NCBI RefSeq assembly: GCF_029227915.1
Contig: NC_079882.1
Coordinates: 17,002,501 to 17,066,500 of the forward strand
Length of the DNA: 64,000 nucleotides
DNA from: Hydractinia symbiolongicarpus
Taxonomy: Eukaryota > Cnidaria > Hydrozoa > Anthoathecata > Hydractiniidae
Direction of reading: 5' to 3'
This document shows positions 12,054 through 25,581 of this stretch, one piece after another; the stretch's first letter is position 1; each line of letters opens with the position of its first letter. Position numbers and translations under genes: made by a program. The notes under the pieces were generated by a model. It did not search any database and was not told where the DNA came from. It saw only the letters and a program-made list of their open reading frames with translations.

Positions 12054-12717
12054 TTTATAGGACTGTGCACGTAGTTAAGAGTGTCTTAAGGCAACGGCGC
12101 TAATGAAAACGACTTGAGACGTTGTAGCACATTGAGACTGGAAGGATTAGGCCAATGGTAACCTGCGAAGGCATGTGAAACCACGTGATTTACGTGGGAA
12201 GCCTTTATTAGACTGTAAAAGGCCATATTACAGCCTTTATAGGACTGTGCACGTAGTTAAGAGTGTTGTAAAGCAACGGCGCCAATGAAAACGACTTGGG
12301 ACGTTGTAGCGCATTGAGACTGGAAGGACTAGGCCAATGGTAACCTGCGCAGACAGGTGAAACCACGTGATTTACGTGTGAGGACTTTATAGGACTGTGC
12401 ACGTAGTTAAGAGTGTCTTAAGGCAACGGCGCTAATGAAAACGACTTGAGACGTTGTAGCACATTGAGACTGGAAGGATTAGGCCAATGGTAACCTGCGA
12501 AGGTATGTGAAACCACGTGATTTACGTGGGAAGCCTTTATTAGACTGCAAAAGGCCATATTACAGCCTTTATAGGACTGTGAACGTAGTTAAGAGTGTTG
12601 TAAAGCAACGGCGCCAATGAAAACGACTTGGGACGTTGTAGCGCATTGAGACTGGAAGAACTAGGCCAATGGTAACCTGCGCAGACAGGTGAAACCACGT
12701 GATTTACGTGTGAGGCC
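12054..12717 (-). repeat. 332-bp tandem duplication containing a 150-bp monomer
   Basis: Copy 1 is 12054-12385 and copy 2 is 12386-12717. At the join, GAGGACTTTAT runs straight into AGGACTGTGC, so about 32 bp (the AGACTGC to CAGCCTTTAT stretch) is missing. The join sits in the repeated word TTTAT, suggesting exchange at microhomology. The related region at 39.3-39.8 kb lacks this duplication. Confidence 0.85.
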
Positions 12718-15345
12718 TTTATTAGACTGCAAAAGGCCATATTACAGCCTTTATAGGACTGTGCACGTAGTTAAGAGTGTTGTAAGGCAACAGCGCTAAT
12801 GAAAACGACTTGGGACGTTGTAGCGCATTGAGACTGGAACGACTAGTCCAATGGTAACCTGCACAGGCAGATGTAACCACGTGATTTACGTGTGAGGACT
12901 TTATTAGACTGCAAAAGGCCATATTACAGCCTTTATAGGACTGTGCACGTAGTTAAGAGTGTTGTAAAGCAACGGCGCCAATGAAAACGACTTGGGACGT
13001 TGTAGCGCATTGAGACTGGAAGGACTAGGCCAATGGTAACCTGCGCAGATAGGTGAAACCACGTGATTTACGTGTGAGGTTTTTATTAGACTGCAAAAGG
13101 CCATATTACAGCCTTTAAAGGACTGTGCAAGTAGTTAAGAGTGTTCTAAGGCCACGGCGCTAAGGAAAACCACTTGGAACGTTGTAGTGCATTGAGACTG
13201 AAAGGAATAGTCTAATGGTAACCTGCGCAGGCAGGTGAAACCACGTGATTTACGTATGAAGCCATTATTAGACTGCAAAAGGCCATATTACAGCCTTTAT
13301 AGGACTGTGCACGTAGTTAAGAGTGTTCTAAGGCCACGGAGCTAAGGTAAACCACTTGGAACGTTGTAGTGCATTGAGACTGAAAGGAATAGTCTAATGG
13401 TAACCTGCGCAGGCAGGTGAAACCACGTGATTTACGTATGAAGCCATTATTAGACTGCAAAAGGCCATATTACAGCCTTTATAGGACTGTGCACGTAGTT
13501 AAGAGTGTTCTAAGGCAACTTTGCCAATGAAAACGACTTGGGATGTTGTAGCGCATTGAGACTGTAAGGACTAGGCCAATGGAAAACTGCACAGGCAAAT
13601 GGAACCACCTGATTTACGTGTGAGGCCTTTATTAGACTGCAAAAGGCCATATTACAGCCTTTATAGGACTGTGCACGTAGTTAAGAGTGTTCTAAGGCCA
13701 CGGCGCTAAGGAAAACCACTTGGAACGTTGTAGTGCATTGAGACTGAAAGGAATAGTCTAATGGTAATCTGCGCAGGCAGATGGAACCACGTGATTTACG
13801 TGTGAGGACTTTATTAGACTGCAAAAGGCCATATTACAGCCTTTATAGGACTGTGCACGTAGTTAAGAGTGTTGTAAAGCAACGGCGCTAATGAAAACGA
13901 CTTGGGACATTGTAGCACATTGAGACTGGCAGGACTAGACCAATGGTAACCTGCGCAGGCAGGTGAAACCACGTGATTTACGTATGAAGCCTTTACTAGA
14001 CTGCAAAAGGCCAAATTACAGCCTTTATAGGACTGTGCACGTACTTAAGAGTGTCTTAAGGCAACGGCGCTAATGAAAACGACTTGAGACGTTGTAGCAC
14101 ATTGAGACTGGAAGGACTAGGTCAATGGTGACCTGCGCAGACCGGTGAAACCACGTGATTAACGTGTGAGGCCTTTATTAGACTGCAAAGGGCCATATTA
14201 CAGCATTTATAGGACTGTGCACGTAGTTAAGAGTGTTCTAAGGCAATTTCGCCAATGAAAATGACTTGGGACGTTGTAGCGCATTGAGACTGTAAGGACT
14301 AGGCCAATGGTAACCTACGCAGACAGGTGAAACCACGTGATTTACGTGTGAGGCCTTTATTAGACTGCAAAAGGCCATATTACAGCCTTTATAGGACTGT
14401 GCAAGTAGTTAAGAGTGTTCTAAGGCCACGGCGCTAAGGAAAACCACTTGGAACGTTGTAGTGCACTGAGACTGGAAGGAATAGTCCAATGGTAACCTGC
14501 GCAGGCAGATGGAACCACGTGATTTACGTGTGAGGACTTTATTAGACTGCAAAAGGCCATATTACAGCCTTTATAGGACTGTGCACGTAGTTAAGAGTGT
14601 TGTAAAGCAACGGCGCCAATGAAAACGACTTGGGACGTTGTAGCGCATTGAGACTGGAAGGACTAGGACAATGGTAACCTGCGCAGACAGGTGAAACCAC
14701 GTGATTTACGTGTGAGGTTTTTATTAGACTGCAAAAGGCCATATTACAGCCTTTAAAGGACTGTGCAAGTAGTTAAGAGTGTTCTAAGGCCACGGCGCTA
14801 AGGAAAACCACTTGGAACGTTGTAGTGCATTGAGACTGAAAGGAATAGTCTAATGGTAACCTGCGCAGGCAGGTGAAACCACGTGATTTACGTATGAAGC
14901 CATTATTAGACTGCAAAAGGCCATATTACAGCCTTTATAGGACTGTGCACGTAGTTAAGAGTGTTCTAAGGCAACTTCGCCAATGAAAACGACTTGGGAC
15001 GTTGTAGCGCATTGAGACTGTAAGGACTAGGCCAATGGAAACCTGCACAGGCAAATGGAACCACGTGATTTACGTGTGAGGCCTTTATTAGACTGCAAAA
15101 GGCCATTTTACAGCCTTTATAGGACTGTGCAAGTAGTTAAGAGTGTTCTAAGGCCACGGCGCTAAGGAAAACCACTTGGAACGTTGTAGTGCATTGAGAC
15201 TGAAAGGAATAGTCTAATGGTAACCTGCGCAGGCAGATGGAACTACGTGATTTACGTGTGAGGACTTTATTAGACTGCAAAAGGCCATATTACAGCCTTT
15301 ATAGGACTGTGCACGTAGTTAAGAGTGTTCTAAGGCAACTTCGCG

Positions 15346-18276
15346 AATGAAAACGACTTGGGACATTGTAGCACATTGAGACTGGAAGGACTAGACCAAT
15401 GGTAACCTGCGCAGGCATTTGAAACCACGTGATTTACGTACGAAGCCTTTACTAGACTGCAAAAGGCCAAATTACAGCCTTTATAGGACTGTGCACGTAC
15501 TTAAGAGTGTCTTAAGGCAACGGCGCTAATGAAAACGACTTGAGACGTTGTAGCACATTGAGACTGGAAGGACTAGGTCAATGGTGACCTGCGCAGACAG
15601 GTGAAACCACGTGATTTACGTGTGAGGCCTTTATTAGACTGCAAAAGGCCATATTACAGCCTTTGTAGGACTGTGCAAGTAGTTAAGAGTGTTCTAAGGC
15701 CACGGCGCTAAGGAAAACCACTTGGAACGTTGTAGTGCACTGAGACTGGAAGGAACAGTCCAATGGTAACCTGCGCAGGCAGATGGAACCACGTGATTTA
15801 CGTGTGAGGACTTTATTAGACTGCAAAAGGCCATATTACAGCCTTTATAGGACTGTGCACGTAGTTAAGAGTGTTCTAAGGCAACTTCGCGAATGAAAAC
15901 GACTTGGGACATTGTAGCACATTGAGACTGGAAGGACTAGACCAATGGTAACCTGCGCAGGCATTTGAAACCACGTGATTTACGTACGAAGCCTTTACTA
16001 GACTGCAAAAGGCCAAATTACAGCCTTTATAGGACTGTGCACGTACTTAAGAGTGTCTTAAGGCAACGGCGCTAATGAAAACGACTTGAGACGTTGTAGC
16101 ACATTGAGACTGGAAGGACTAGGTCAATGGTGACCTGCGCAGACAGGTGAAACCACGTGATTTACGTGTGAGGCCTTTATTAGACTGCAAAAGGCCATAT
16201 TACAGCCTTTGTAGGACTGTGCAAGTAGTTAAGAGTGTTCTAAGGCCACGGCGCTAAGGAAAACCACTTGGAACGTTGTAGTGCACTGAGACTGGAAGGA
16301 ACAGTCCAATGGTAACCTGCGCAGGCAGATGGAACCACGTGATTTACGTGTGAGGACTTTATTAGACTGCAAAAGGCCATATTACAGCCTTTATAGGACT
16401 GTGCACGTAGTTAAGAGTGTTGTAAAGCAACGGCGCCAATGAAAACGACTTGGGACGTTGTAGCGCATTGAGACTGGAAGGACTAGGACAATGGTAACCT
16501 GCGCAGACAGGTGAAACCACGTGATTTACGTGTGAGGTTTTTATTAGACTGCAAAAGGCCATATTACAGCCTTTAAAGGACTGTGCAAGTAGTTAAGAGT
16601 GTTCTAAGGCCACGGCGCTAAGGAAAACCACTTGGAACGTTGTAGTGCATTGAGACTGAAAGGAATAGTCTAATGGTAACCTGCGCAGGCAGGTGAAACC
16701 ACGTGATTTACGTATGAAGCCATTATTAGACTGCAAAAGGCCATATTACAGCCTTTATAGGACTGTGCACGTAGTTAAGAGTGTTCTAAGGCAACTTCGC
16801 CAATGAAAACGACTTGGGACATTGTAGCACATTGAGACTGGAAGGACTAGACCAATGGTAACCTGCGCAGGCATTTGAAACCACGTGATTTACGTACGAA
16901 GCCTTTACTAGACTGCAAAAGGCCAAATTACAGCCTTTATAGGACTGTGCACGTACTTAAGAGTGTCTTAAGGCAACGGCGCTAATGAAAACGACTTGAG
17001 ACGTTGTAGCACATTGAGACTGGAAGGACTAGGTCAATGGTGACCTGCGCAGACAGGTGAAACCACGTGATTTACGTGTGAGGCCTTTATTAGACTGCAA
17101 AAGGCCATATTACAGCCTTTGTAGGACTGTGCAAGTAGTTAAGAGTGTTCTAAGGCCACGGCGCTAAGGAAAACCACTTGGAACGTTGTAGTGCACTGAG
17201 ACTGGAAGGAACAGTCCAATGGTAACCTGCGCAGGCAGATGGAACCACGTGATTTACGTGTGAGGACTTTATTAGACTGCAAAAGGCCATATTACAGCCT
17301 TTATAGGACTGTGCACGTAGTTAAGAGTGTTCTAAGGCAACTTCGCGAATGAAAACGACTTGGGACATTGTAGCACATTGAGACTGGAAGGACTAGACCA
17401 ATGGTAACCTGCGCAGGCATTTGAAACCACGTGATTTACGTACGAAGCCTTTACTAGACTGCAAAAGGCCAAATTACAGCCTTTATAGGACTGTGCACGT
17501 ACTTAAGAGTGTCTTAAGGCAACGGCGCTAATGAAAACGACTTGAGACGTTGTAGCACATTGAGACTGGAAGGACTAGGTCAATGGTGACCTGCGCAGAC
17601 AGGTGAAACCACGTGATTTACGTGTGAGGCCTTTATTAGACTGCAAAAGGCCATATTACAGCCTTTGTAGGACTGTGCAAGTAGTTAAGAGTGTTCTAAG
17701 GCCACGGCGCTAAGGAAAACCACTTGGAACGTTGTAGTGCACTGAGACTGGAAGGAACAGTCCAATGGTAACCTGCGCAGGCAGATGGAACCACGTGATT
17801 TACGTGTGAGGACTTTATTAGACTGCAAAAGGCCATATTACAGCCTTTATAGGACTGTGCACGTAGTTAAGAGTGTTGTAAAGCAACGGCGCCAATGAAA
17901 ACGACTTGGGACGTTGTAGCGCATTGAGACTGGAAGGACTAGGACAATGGTAACCTGCGCAGACAGGTGAAACCACGTGATTTACGTGTGAGGTTTTTAT
18001 TAGACTGCAAAAGGCCATATTACAGCCTTTAAAGGACTGTGCAAGTAGTTAAGAGTGTTCTAAGGCCACGGCGCTAAGGAAAACCACTTGGAACGTTGTA
18101 GTGCATTGAGACTGAAAGGAATAGTCTAATGGTAACCTGCGCAGGCAGGTGAAACCACGTGATTTACGTATGAAGCCATTATTAGACTGCAAAAGGCCAT
18201 ATTACAGCCTTTATAGGACTGTGCACGTAGTTAAGAGTGTTCTAAGGCAACTTCGCCAATGAAAACGACTTGGGAC
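15346..18276 (-). repeat. Eight-monomer higher-order repeat (1456 bp), two copies
   Basis: Positions 15346-16820 match 16802-18276 at a displacement of 1456 bp, and I saw no mismatch in the stretches compared. Inside it, a 546-bp trimer with the marker TTCGCGAATG recurs at 15341 and 15887. Both levels share ACGTACGAAGCC, GCATTTGAAACC and GGAACAGTCC, which are rare or absent elsewhere in the window, indicating recent local amplification. Confidence 0.85.
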
Positions 18277-18865
18277 GTTGTAGCGCATTGAGACTGTAAG
18301 GACTAGGCCAATGGAAACCTGCACAGGCAAATGGAACCACGTGATTTACGTGTGAGGCCTTTATTAGACTGCAAAAGGCCATATTACAGCCTTTATAGGA
18401 CTGTGCAAGTAGTTAAGAGTGTTCTAAGGCCACGGCGCTAAGGAAAACCACTTGGAACGTTGTAGTGCATTGAGACTGAAAGGAATAGTCTAATGGTAAC
18501 CTGCGCAGGCAGATGGAACTACGTGATTTACGTGTGAGGACTTTATTAGACTGCAAAAGGCCATATTACAGCCTTTATAGGACTGTGCACGTAGTTAAGA
18601 GTGTTCTAAGGCAACTTCGCTAATGAAAACGACTTGGGACATTGTAGCACATTGAGACTGGAAGGACTAGACCAATGGTAACCTGCGCAGACCGGTGAAA
18701 CCACGTGAATAACGTGTGAGGCCTTTATTAGACTGCAAAGGGCCATATTACAGCCTTTATAGGACTGTGCAGGTAGTTAAGAGCGTTCTAAGGCCACGGC
18801 GCTAAGGAAAACCACTTGGAACGTTGTAGTGCATTGAGACTGGAAGGAATAGTCCAATGGTAACC

Positions 18866-21800
18866 TGCGCAGACCTGTGAAACCACGTGATTAACGTGTG
18901 AGGCCTTTATTAGATTGCAAAGGGCCATATTACAGCCTTTATAGGACTGTGCACGTAGTTAAGAGTGTTGTAAAGCAACGGCGCCAATGAAAACGAATTG
19001 GGACGTTGTAGCGCATTGAGACTGGAAGGACTAGGCCAATGGTAACCTGCGCAGACAGGTGAAACCACGTGATTTACGTGTGAGGCCTTTATTAGACTGC
19101 AAAAGGCCATATTACAGACTTTATAGGACTGTGCACGTAGTTAAGAGTGTTGTAAGGCAACGGCGCTAATGAAAACGACTTGGGACGTTGTAGCGCATTG
19201 AGACTGGAAGGACTAGGTCAATGGTGACCTGCGCAGACCGGTGAAACCACGTGATTAACGTGTGAGGCCTTTATTAGACTGCAAAGGGCCATATTACAGA
19301 ATTTATAGGACTGTGCACGTAGTTAAGAGTGTTCTAAGGCAACTTCGCCAATGAAAACGACTTGGGACGTTGTAGCGCATTGAGACTGTAAGGACTAGGC
19401 CAGTGGTAACCTACGCAGACAGGTGAAACCTCGTGATTTACGTGTGAGGCCTTTATTAGACTGCAAAAGGCCATATTACAGCTTTTATAGGACTGTGCAG
19501 GTAGTTAAGAGTGTTCTAAGGCCACGGCGATAAAGAAAACCACTTGGAACGTTGTAGTGCACTGAGACTGGAAGGAATAGTCCAATGGTAACCTGCGCAG
19601 GCAGATGGAACCACGTGATTTACGTGTGAGGTCTTATTAGACTGCAAAAGGCCATATTACAGCCTTTATAGGACTGTGCACGTAGTTAAGAGTGTTGTAA
19701 AGCAACGGCGCCAATGAAAACAACTTGGGACGTTGTAGCGCATTGAGACTGGAAGGACTAGGCCAATGGAAACCTGCACAGGCAAATGGAACCACCTGAT
19801 TTACGTGTGAGGACTTTATTAGACTGCAAAAGCCCATATTACAGCCTTTATAGAACTGTGCACGTAAGAGTTAAGAGTGTTGTAAAGCAATGGCGCTAAT
19901 GAAAACGACTTGGGACGTTGTAGCACATTGAGACTGGAAGGATTAGGCCAATGGTAACCTGCTCAGGCATGTGAAACCACGTGATTTACGTGGGAAGCCT
20001 TTATTAGACTGCAGAGGGCCATATTACAGCCTTTATAGGACTGTGCACGTAGTTAAGAGTGTCTTAAGGCAACGGCGCTAATGAAAACGACTTGAGACGT
20101 TGTAGCACATTGAGACTGGAAGGATTAGGCAAATAGTAACCTGCGCAGGCATGTGAAACCACGTGATTTACGTGGGAAGCCTTTATTAGACTGCAAAAGG
20201 CCATATTACAGCCTTTATAGGACTGTGCAGGTAGTTAAGAGTGTTCTAAGGCCACGGCGCTAAGGAAAACCACTTGGAACGTGGTAGTGCACTGAGACTG
20301 GAAGGAATAGTCCAATGGTAACCTGCGCAGGCAGATGGAACCACGTGATTTACGTGTGAGGACTTTATTAGACTGCAAAAGGCCATATTACAGCCTTTAT
20401 AGGACTGTGCACGTAGTTAAGAGTGTTGTAAAGCAACGGTGCCAATGAAAACGAATTGGGACGTTGTAGCGCATTGAGACTGTAAGGACTAAACCAATGG
20501 TAACCTGCGCAGACAGGTGAAACCACGTGATTTACGTGTGAAGCCTTTATTAGACTGCAAAAGGCCATATTACAGCCTTTATAGGACTGTGCGCGCAATT
20601 AAGAGTGTTCTAAGGCAACTTCGCCAATGAAAACGACTTGGGACGTTGTAGCGCATTGAAACTGTAAGGAATAATCTAATGGTAACCTGCGCAGGCAGGT
20701 GAAACCACGTGATTTACGTATGAAGCCATTATTAGACTGCAAAAGGCCATATTACAGCCTTTATAGGACTGTGCACGTAGTTAAGAGTGTTGTAAGGCAA
20801 CGGCGCTAATGAAAACGACTTGGGACGTTGTAGCGCATTAAGACTGGAAGGACTAGGCCAATGGTAACCTGCGCAGACCGGTGAAACCACGTGATTTACG
20901 TGTGAGGGTTTTATTAGACTGCAAAAGCCATATTACAGCCTTTATAGGACTGTGCACGTATTTAAGAGTGTTGTAAGGCAACAGCGATAATGAAAACGAC
21001 TTGAGTCGTTGTAGCGCATTTAGACTGGAAGGAATAGTCCAATGGTAACCTGCGCAGACCGGTGAAACCATGTGATTTACGTGTGAGGCCTTTATTAGAC
21101 TGCAAAAGGCCATATTACAGCCTTTATAGGACTGTGCGCGCAATTAAGAGTGTTCTAAGGCAACTTCGCCAATGAAAACGACTTGGGAGGTTATAGCGCA
21201 TTGAGACTGGAAGGACTAGGTCAATTGTGACCTGCGCAGACCGGTGAAACAACGTGAATAACGTGTGAGGCCTTTATTAGACTGCAAAGGGCCATATTAC
21301 AGCCTTTATAGGACTGTGCAGGTAGTTAAGAGCGTTCTAAGGCCACGGCGCTAAGGAAAACCACTTGGAACGTTGTAGTGCATTGAGACTGGAAGGAATA
21401 GTCCAATGGTAACCTGCGCAGGCAGATGAAACCACGTGATTTACGTGTGAGGACTTTATTAGACTGCAAAAGGCCATATTACAGCTTTTATAGGACTGTG
21501 CACGTAGTTAAGAGTGTTGTAAAGCAACGGCGCCAATGAAAACGACTTGGGACGTTGTAGCGCATTGAGACTGGAAAGACTATGTCAATGGTGACCTGCG
21601 CAGACCTGTGAAACCACGTGATTAACGTGTGAGGCCTTTATTAGACTGCAAAGGGCCATATTACAGCCTTTATAGGACTGTGCACGTAGTTAAGAGTGTT
21701 GTAAAGCAACGGCGCCAATGAAAACGAATTGGGACGTTGTAGCGCATTGAGACTGGAAGGACTAGGCCAATGGTAACCTGCGCAGACAGGTGAAACCACG

Positions 21801-24800
21801 TGATTTACGTGTGAGGCCTTTATTAGACTGCAAAAGGCCATATTACAGCCTTTATAGGACTGTGCACGTAGTTAAGAGTGTTGTAAGGCAACGGCGCTAA
21901 TGAAAACGACTTGGGACGTTGTAGCGCATTGAGACTGGAAGGACTAGGTCAATGGTGACCTGCGAAGACCGGTGAAACCACGTGATTAACGTGTGAGGCC
22001 TTTATTAGACTGCAAAGGGCCATATTACAGCATTTATAGGACTGTGCACGTAGTTAAGAGTGTTCTAAGGCAACTTCGCCAATGAAAACGACTTGGGACG
22101 TTGTAGCGCATTGAGACTGTAAGGACTAGGCCAGTGGTAACCTACGCAGACAGGTGAAACTTCGTGATTTACGTGTGAGGCCTTTATTAGACTGCAAAAG
22201 GCCATATTACAGCCTTTATAGGACTGTGCAGGTAGTTAAGAGTGTTCTAAGGCCACGGCGATAAGGAAAACCACTTGGAACGTTGTAGTGCACTGAGACT
22301 GGAAGGAATAGTCCAATGGTAACCTGCGCAGGCAGATGGAACCACGTGATTTACGTGTGAGGTCTTATTAGACTGCAAAAGGCCATATTACAGCCTTTAT
22401 AGGACTGTGCACGTAGTTAAGAGTGTTGTAAAGCAACGGCGCCAATGAAAACGACTTGGGACGTTGTAGCGCATTGAGACTGGAAGGACTAGGCCAATGG
22501 AAACCTGCACAGGCAAATGGAACCACCTGATTTACGTGTGAGGACTTTATTAGACTGCAAAAGCCCATATTACAGCCTTTATAGAACTGTGCACGTAAGA
22601 GTTAAGAGTGTTGTAAAGCAATGGCGCTAATGAAAACGACTTGGGACGTTGTAGCACATTGAGACTGGAAGGATTAGGCCAATGGTAACCTGCTCAGGCA
22701 TGTGAAACCACGTGATTTACGTGGGAAGCCTTTATTAGACTGCAGAGGGCCATATTACAGCCTTTATAGGAATGTGCACGTAGTTAAGAGTGTCTTAAGG
22801 CAACGGCGCTAATGAAAACGACTTGAGACGTTGTAGCACATTGAGACTAGAAGGATTAGGCAAATAGTAACCTGCGCAGGCATGTGAAACCACGTGATTT
22901 ACGTGGGAAGCCTTTATTAGACTGCAAAAGGCCATATTACAGCCTTTATAGGACTGTGCAGGTAGTTAAGAGTGTTCTAAGGCCACGGCGCTAAGGAAAA
23001 CCACTTGGAACGTTGTAGTGCACTGAGACTGGAAGGAATAGTCCAATGGTAACCTGCGCAGGCAGATGGAACCACGTGATTTACGTGTGAGGACTTTATT
23101 AGACTGCAAAAGGCCATATTACAGCCTTTATAGGACTGTGCACGTAGTTAAGAGTGTTGTAAAGCAACGGCGCCAATGAAAACGACTTGGGACGTTGTAG
23201 CGCATTGAGACTGTAAGGACTAGACCAATGGTAACCTGCGCAGACAGGTGAAACCACGTGATTTACGTGTGAAGCCTTTATTAGACTGCAAAAGGCCATA
23301 TTACAGCCTTTATAGGACTGTGCGCGCAATTAAGAGTGTTCTAAGGCAACTTCGCCAATGAAAACGACTTGGGACGTTGTAGCGCATTGAAACTGTAAGG
23401 AATAGTCTAATGGTAACCTGCGCAGGCAGGTGAAACCACGTGATTTACGTATGAAGCCATTATTAGACTGCAAAAGGCCATATTACAGCCTTTATAGGAC
23501 TGTGCACGTAGTTAAGAGTGTTGTAAGGCAACGGCGCTAATGAAAACGACTTGGGACGTTGTAGCGCATTAAGACTGGAAGGACTAGGCCAATGGTAACC
23601 TGCGCAGACCGGTGAAACCACGTGATTTACGTGTGAGGGTTTTATTAGACTGCAAAAGCCATATTACAGCCTTTATAGGACTGTGCACGTATTTAAGAGT
23701 GTTGTAAGGCAACAGCGATAATGAAAACGACTTGAGTCGTTGTAGCGCATTTAGACTGGAAGGAATAGTCCAATGGTAACCTGCGCAGACCGGTGAAACC
23801 ATGTGATTTACGTGTGAGACCTTTATTAGACTGCAAAAGGCCATATTACAGCCTTTATAGGACTGTGCACGTAGTTAAGAGTGTTGTAAAGCAACAGCGC
23901 TAATGAAAACGACTTGGGAGGTTATAGCGCATTGAGACTGGAAGGACTAGGTCAATGGTGACCTGCGCAGACCGGTGAAACCACGTGAATAACGTGTGAG
24001 GCCTTTATTAGACTGCAAAGGGCCATATTACAGCCTTTATAGGACTGTGCAGGTAGTTAAGAGCGTTCTAAGGCCACGGCGCTAAGGAAAACCACTTGGA
24101 ACGTTGTAGTGCATTGAGACTGAAAGGAATAGTCCAATGGTAACCTGCGCAGGCAGATGAAACCACGTGATTTACGTGTGAGGACTTTATTAGACTGCAA
24201 AAGGCCATATTACAGCTTTTATAGGACTGTGCACGTAGTTAAGAGTGTTGTAAAGCAACGGCGCCAATGAAAACGACTTGGGACGTTGTAGCGCATTGAG
24301 ACTGGAAAGACTATGTCAATGGTGACCTGCGCAGACCTGTGAAACCACGTGATTAACGTGTGAGGCCTTTATTAGACTGCAAAGGGCCATATTACAGCCT
24401 TTATAGGACTGTGCACGTAGTTAAGAGTGTTGTAAAGCAACGGCGCCAATGAAAACGAATTGGGACGTTGTAGCGCATTGAGACTGGAAGGAGTAGGCCA
24501 ATGGTAACCTGCGCAGACAGGTGAAACCACGTGATTTACGTGTGAGGCCTTTATTAGACTGCAAAAGGCCATATTACAGCCTTTATAGGACTGTGCACGT
24601 AGTTAAGAGTGTTGTAAGGCAACGGCGCTAATGAAAACGACTTGGGACGTTGTAGCGCATTGAGACTGGAAGGACTAGGTCAATGGTGACCTGCGCAGAC
24701 CGGTGAAACCACGTGATTAACGTGTGAGGCCTTTATTAGACTGCAAAGGGCCATATTACAGCATTTATAGGACTGTGCACGTAGTTAAGAGTGTTCTAAG

Positions 24801-25386
24801 GCAACTTCGCCAATGAAAACGACTTGGGACGTTGTAGCGCATTGAGACTGTAAGGACTAGGCCAGTGGTAACCTACGCAGACAGGTGAAACTTCGTGATT
24901 TACGTGTGAGGCCTTTATTAGACTGCAAAAGGCCATATTACAGCCTTTATAGGACTGTGCAGGTAGTTAAGAGTGTTCTAAGGCCACGGCGATAAGGAAA
25001 ACCACTTGGAACGTTGTAGTGCACTGAGACTGGAAGGAATAGTCCAATGGTAACCTGCGCAGGCAGATGGAACCACGTGATTTACGTGTGAGGTCTTATT
25101 AGACTGCAAAAGGCCATATTACAGCCTTTATAGGACTGTGCACGTAGTTAAGAGTGTTGTAAAGCAACGGCGCCAATGAAAACGACTTGGGACGTTGTAG
25201 CGCATTGAGACTGGAAGGACTAGGCCAATGGAAACCTGCACAGGCAAATGGAACCACCTGATTTACGTGTGAGGACTTTATTAGACTGCAAAAGCCCATA
25301 TTACAGCCTTTATAGAACTGTGCACGTAAGAGTTAAGAGTGTTGTAAAGCAATGGCGCTAATGAAAACGACTTGGGACGTTGTAGC
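18866..25386 (-). repeat. Fifteen-monomer higher-order repeat (2731 bp), about 2.4 copies
   Basis: Copies begin at about 18866, 21597 and 24328, and the constant displacement of 2731 bp holds from 18866-22655 to 21597-25386. Landmarks in each copy are GTGCGCGCAATTAAG (20590 and 23325), the insertion GCACGTAAGAGTTAAGAG (19860, 22590, 25320), a 181-bp monomer with GCAAAAGCCAT (20927, 23650), and CCAGTGGTAACC. Differences between copies are few. One local exception is 21138-21190, where copy 1 has a D-like patch and copy 2 an A-like patch. Confidence 0.88.
23504..25100 (-). repeat. Left arm of a 1.6-kb inverted repeat
   Basis: Reverse complement of 25582-27178; paired positions sum to 50682. 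Most private variants match across the arms, including GTGAATAACG, CAGCTTTTATAGG, GGAGTAGGCC and GATAAGGAAAACC. I noticed only about four single-base differences (for example CTGCGCAG against CTGCGGAG). Confidence 0.9.
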
Positions 25387-25581
25387 GCATTGAGACTGTA
25401 AGGACGAGACCAATGGTAACCTGCGCAGACAGGTGAAACCACGTGATTTACGTGTAAAGCCTTTATTAGACTGCAAAAGGCCATATTACAGCCTTTATAG
25501 GACTGTGCGCGCAATTAAGAGTGTTCTAAGGCAACTTCGCCAATGAAAACGACTTGGGACGTTGTAGCGCATTGAAAGGTG
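25101..25581 (-). repeat. Spacer of the 1.6-kb inverted repeat
   Basis: 481 bp of minus-oriented monomers separating the two arms. It contains the end of the 2731-bp repeat and then GTAAGGACGAGACC and GTGTAAAGCC variants. These also occur near 44.8 and 46.1 kb, apart from the GACGAGACC change. Confidence 0.85.
25571..25581. other. Polarity-switch breakpoint 2 (minus to plus)
   Basis: Minus sequence ends in GTAGCGCATTGA, followed by the short AAGGTG stretch, then plus sequence AATAAGACCTCACACG. The AAGGTG may be left over from the CAGGTGAAACC part of a monomer. The plus side begins at the base complementary to 25100. Confidence 0.8.

Larger units (their letters stand above)
5869..25570 (-). 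repeat. Satellite array block 2, minus orientation
   Basis: Nearly 20 kb of the same monomer in the opposite orientation, so the given strand reads AGACTGCAAAAGGCC, then TTATAGGACTGTGCACG, then CCACGTGATTTACGTG in each period. About 108 monomers are present, mixing subfamilies A to D. It contains several higher-order repeats: segments recurring at 2549 and 2731 bp (7.4-12 kb), a 1456-bp eight-monomer unit in two copies (15346-18276) and a 2731-bp fifteen-monomer unit in about 2.4 copies (18866-25386). No gene, RNA gene or inserted element is visible. Confidence 0.97.

Noticed and set aside
25101-25581. Inserted mobile element between the inverted arms
   Set aside because: The spacer is ordinary satellite monomer. 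There are no terminal repeats, target-site duplication or coding capacity for a transposase.
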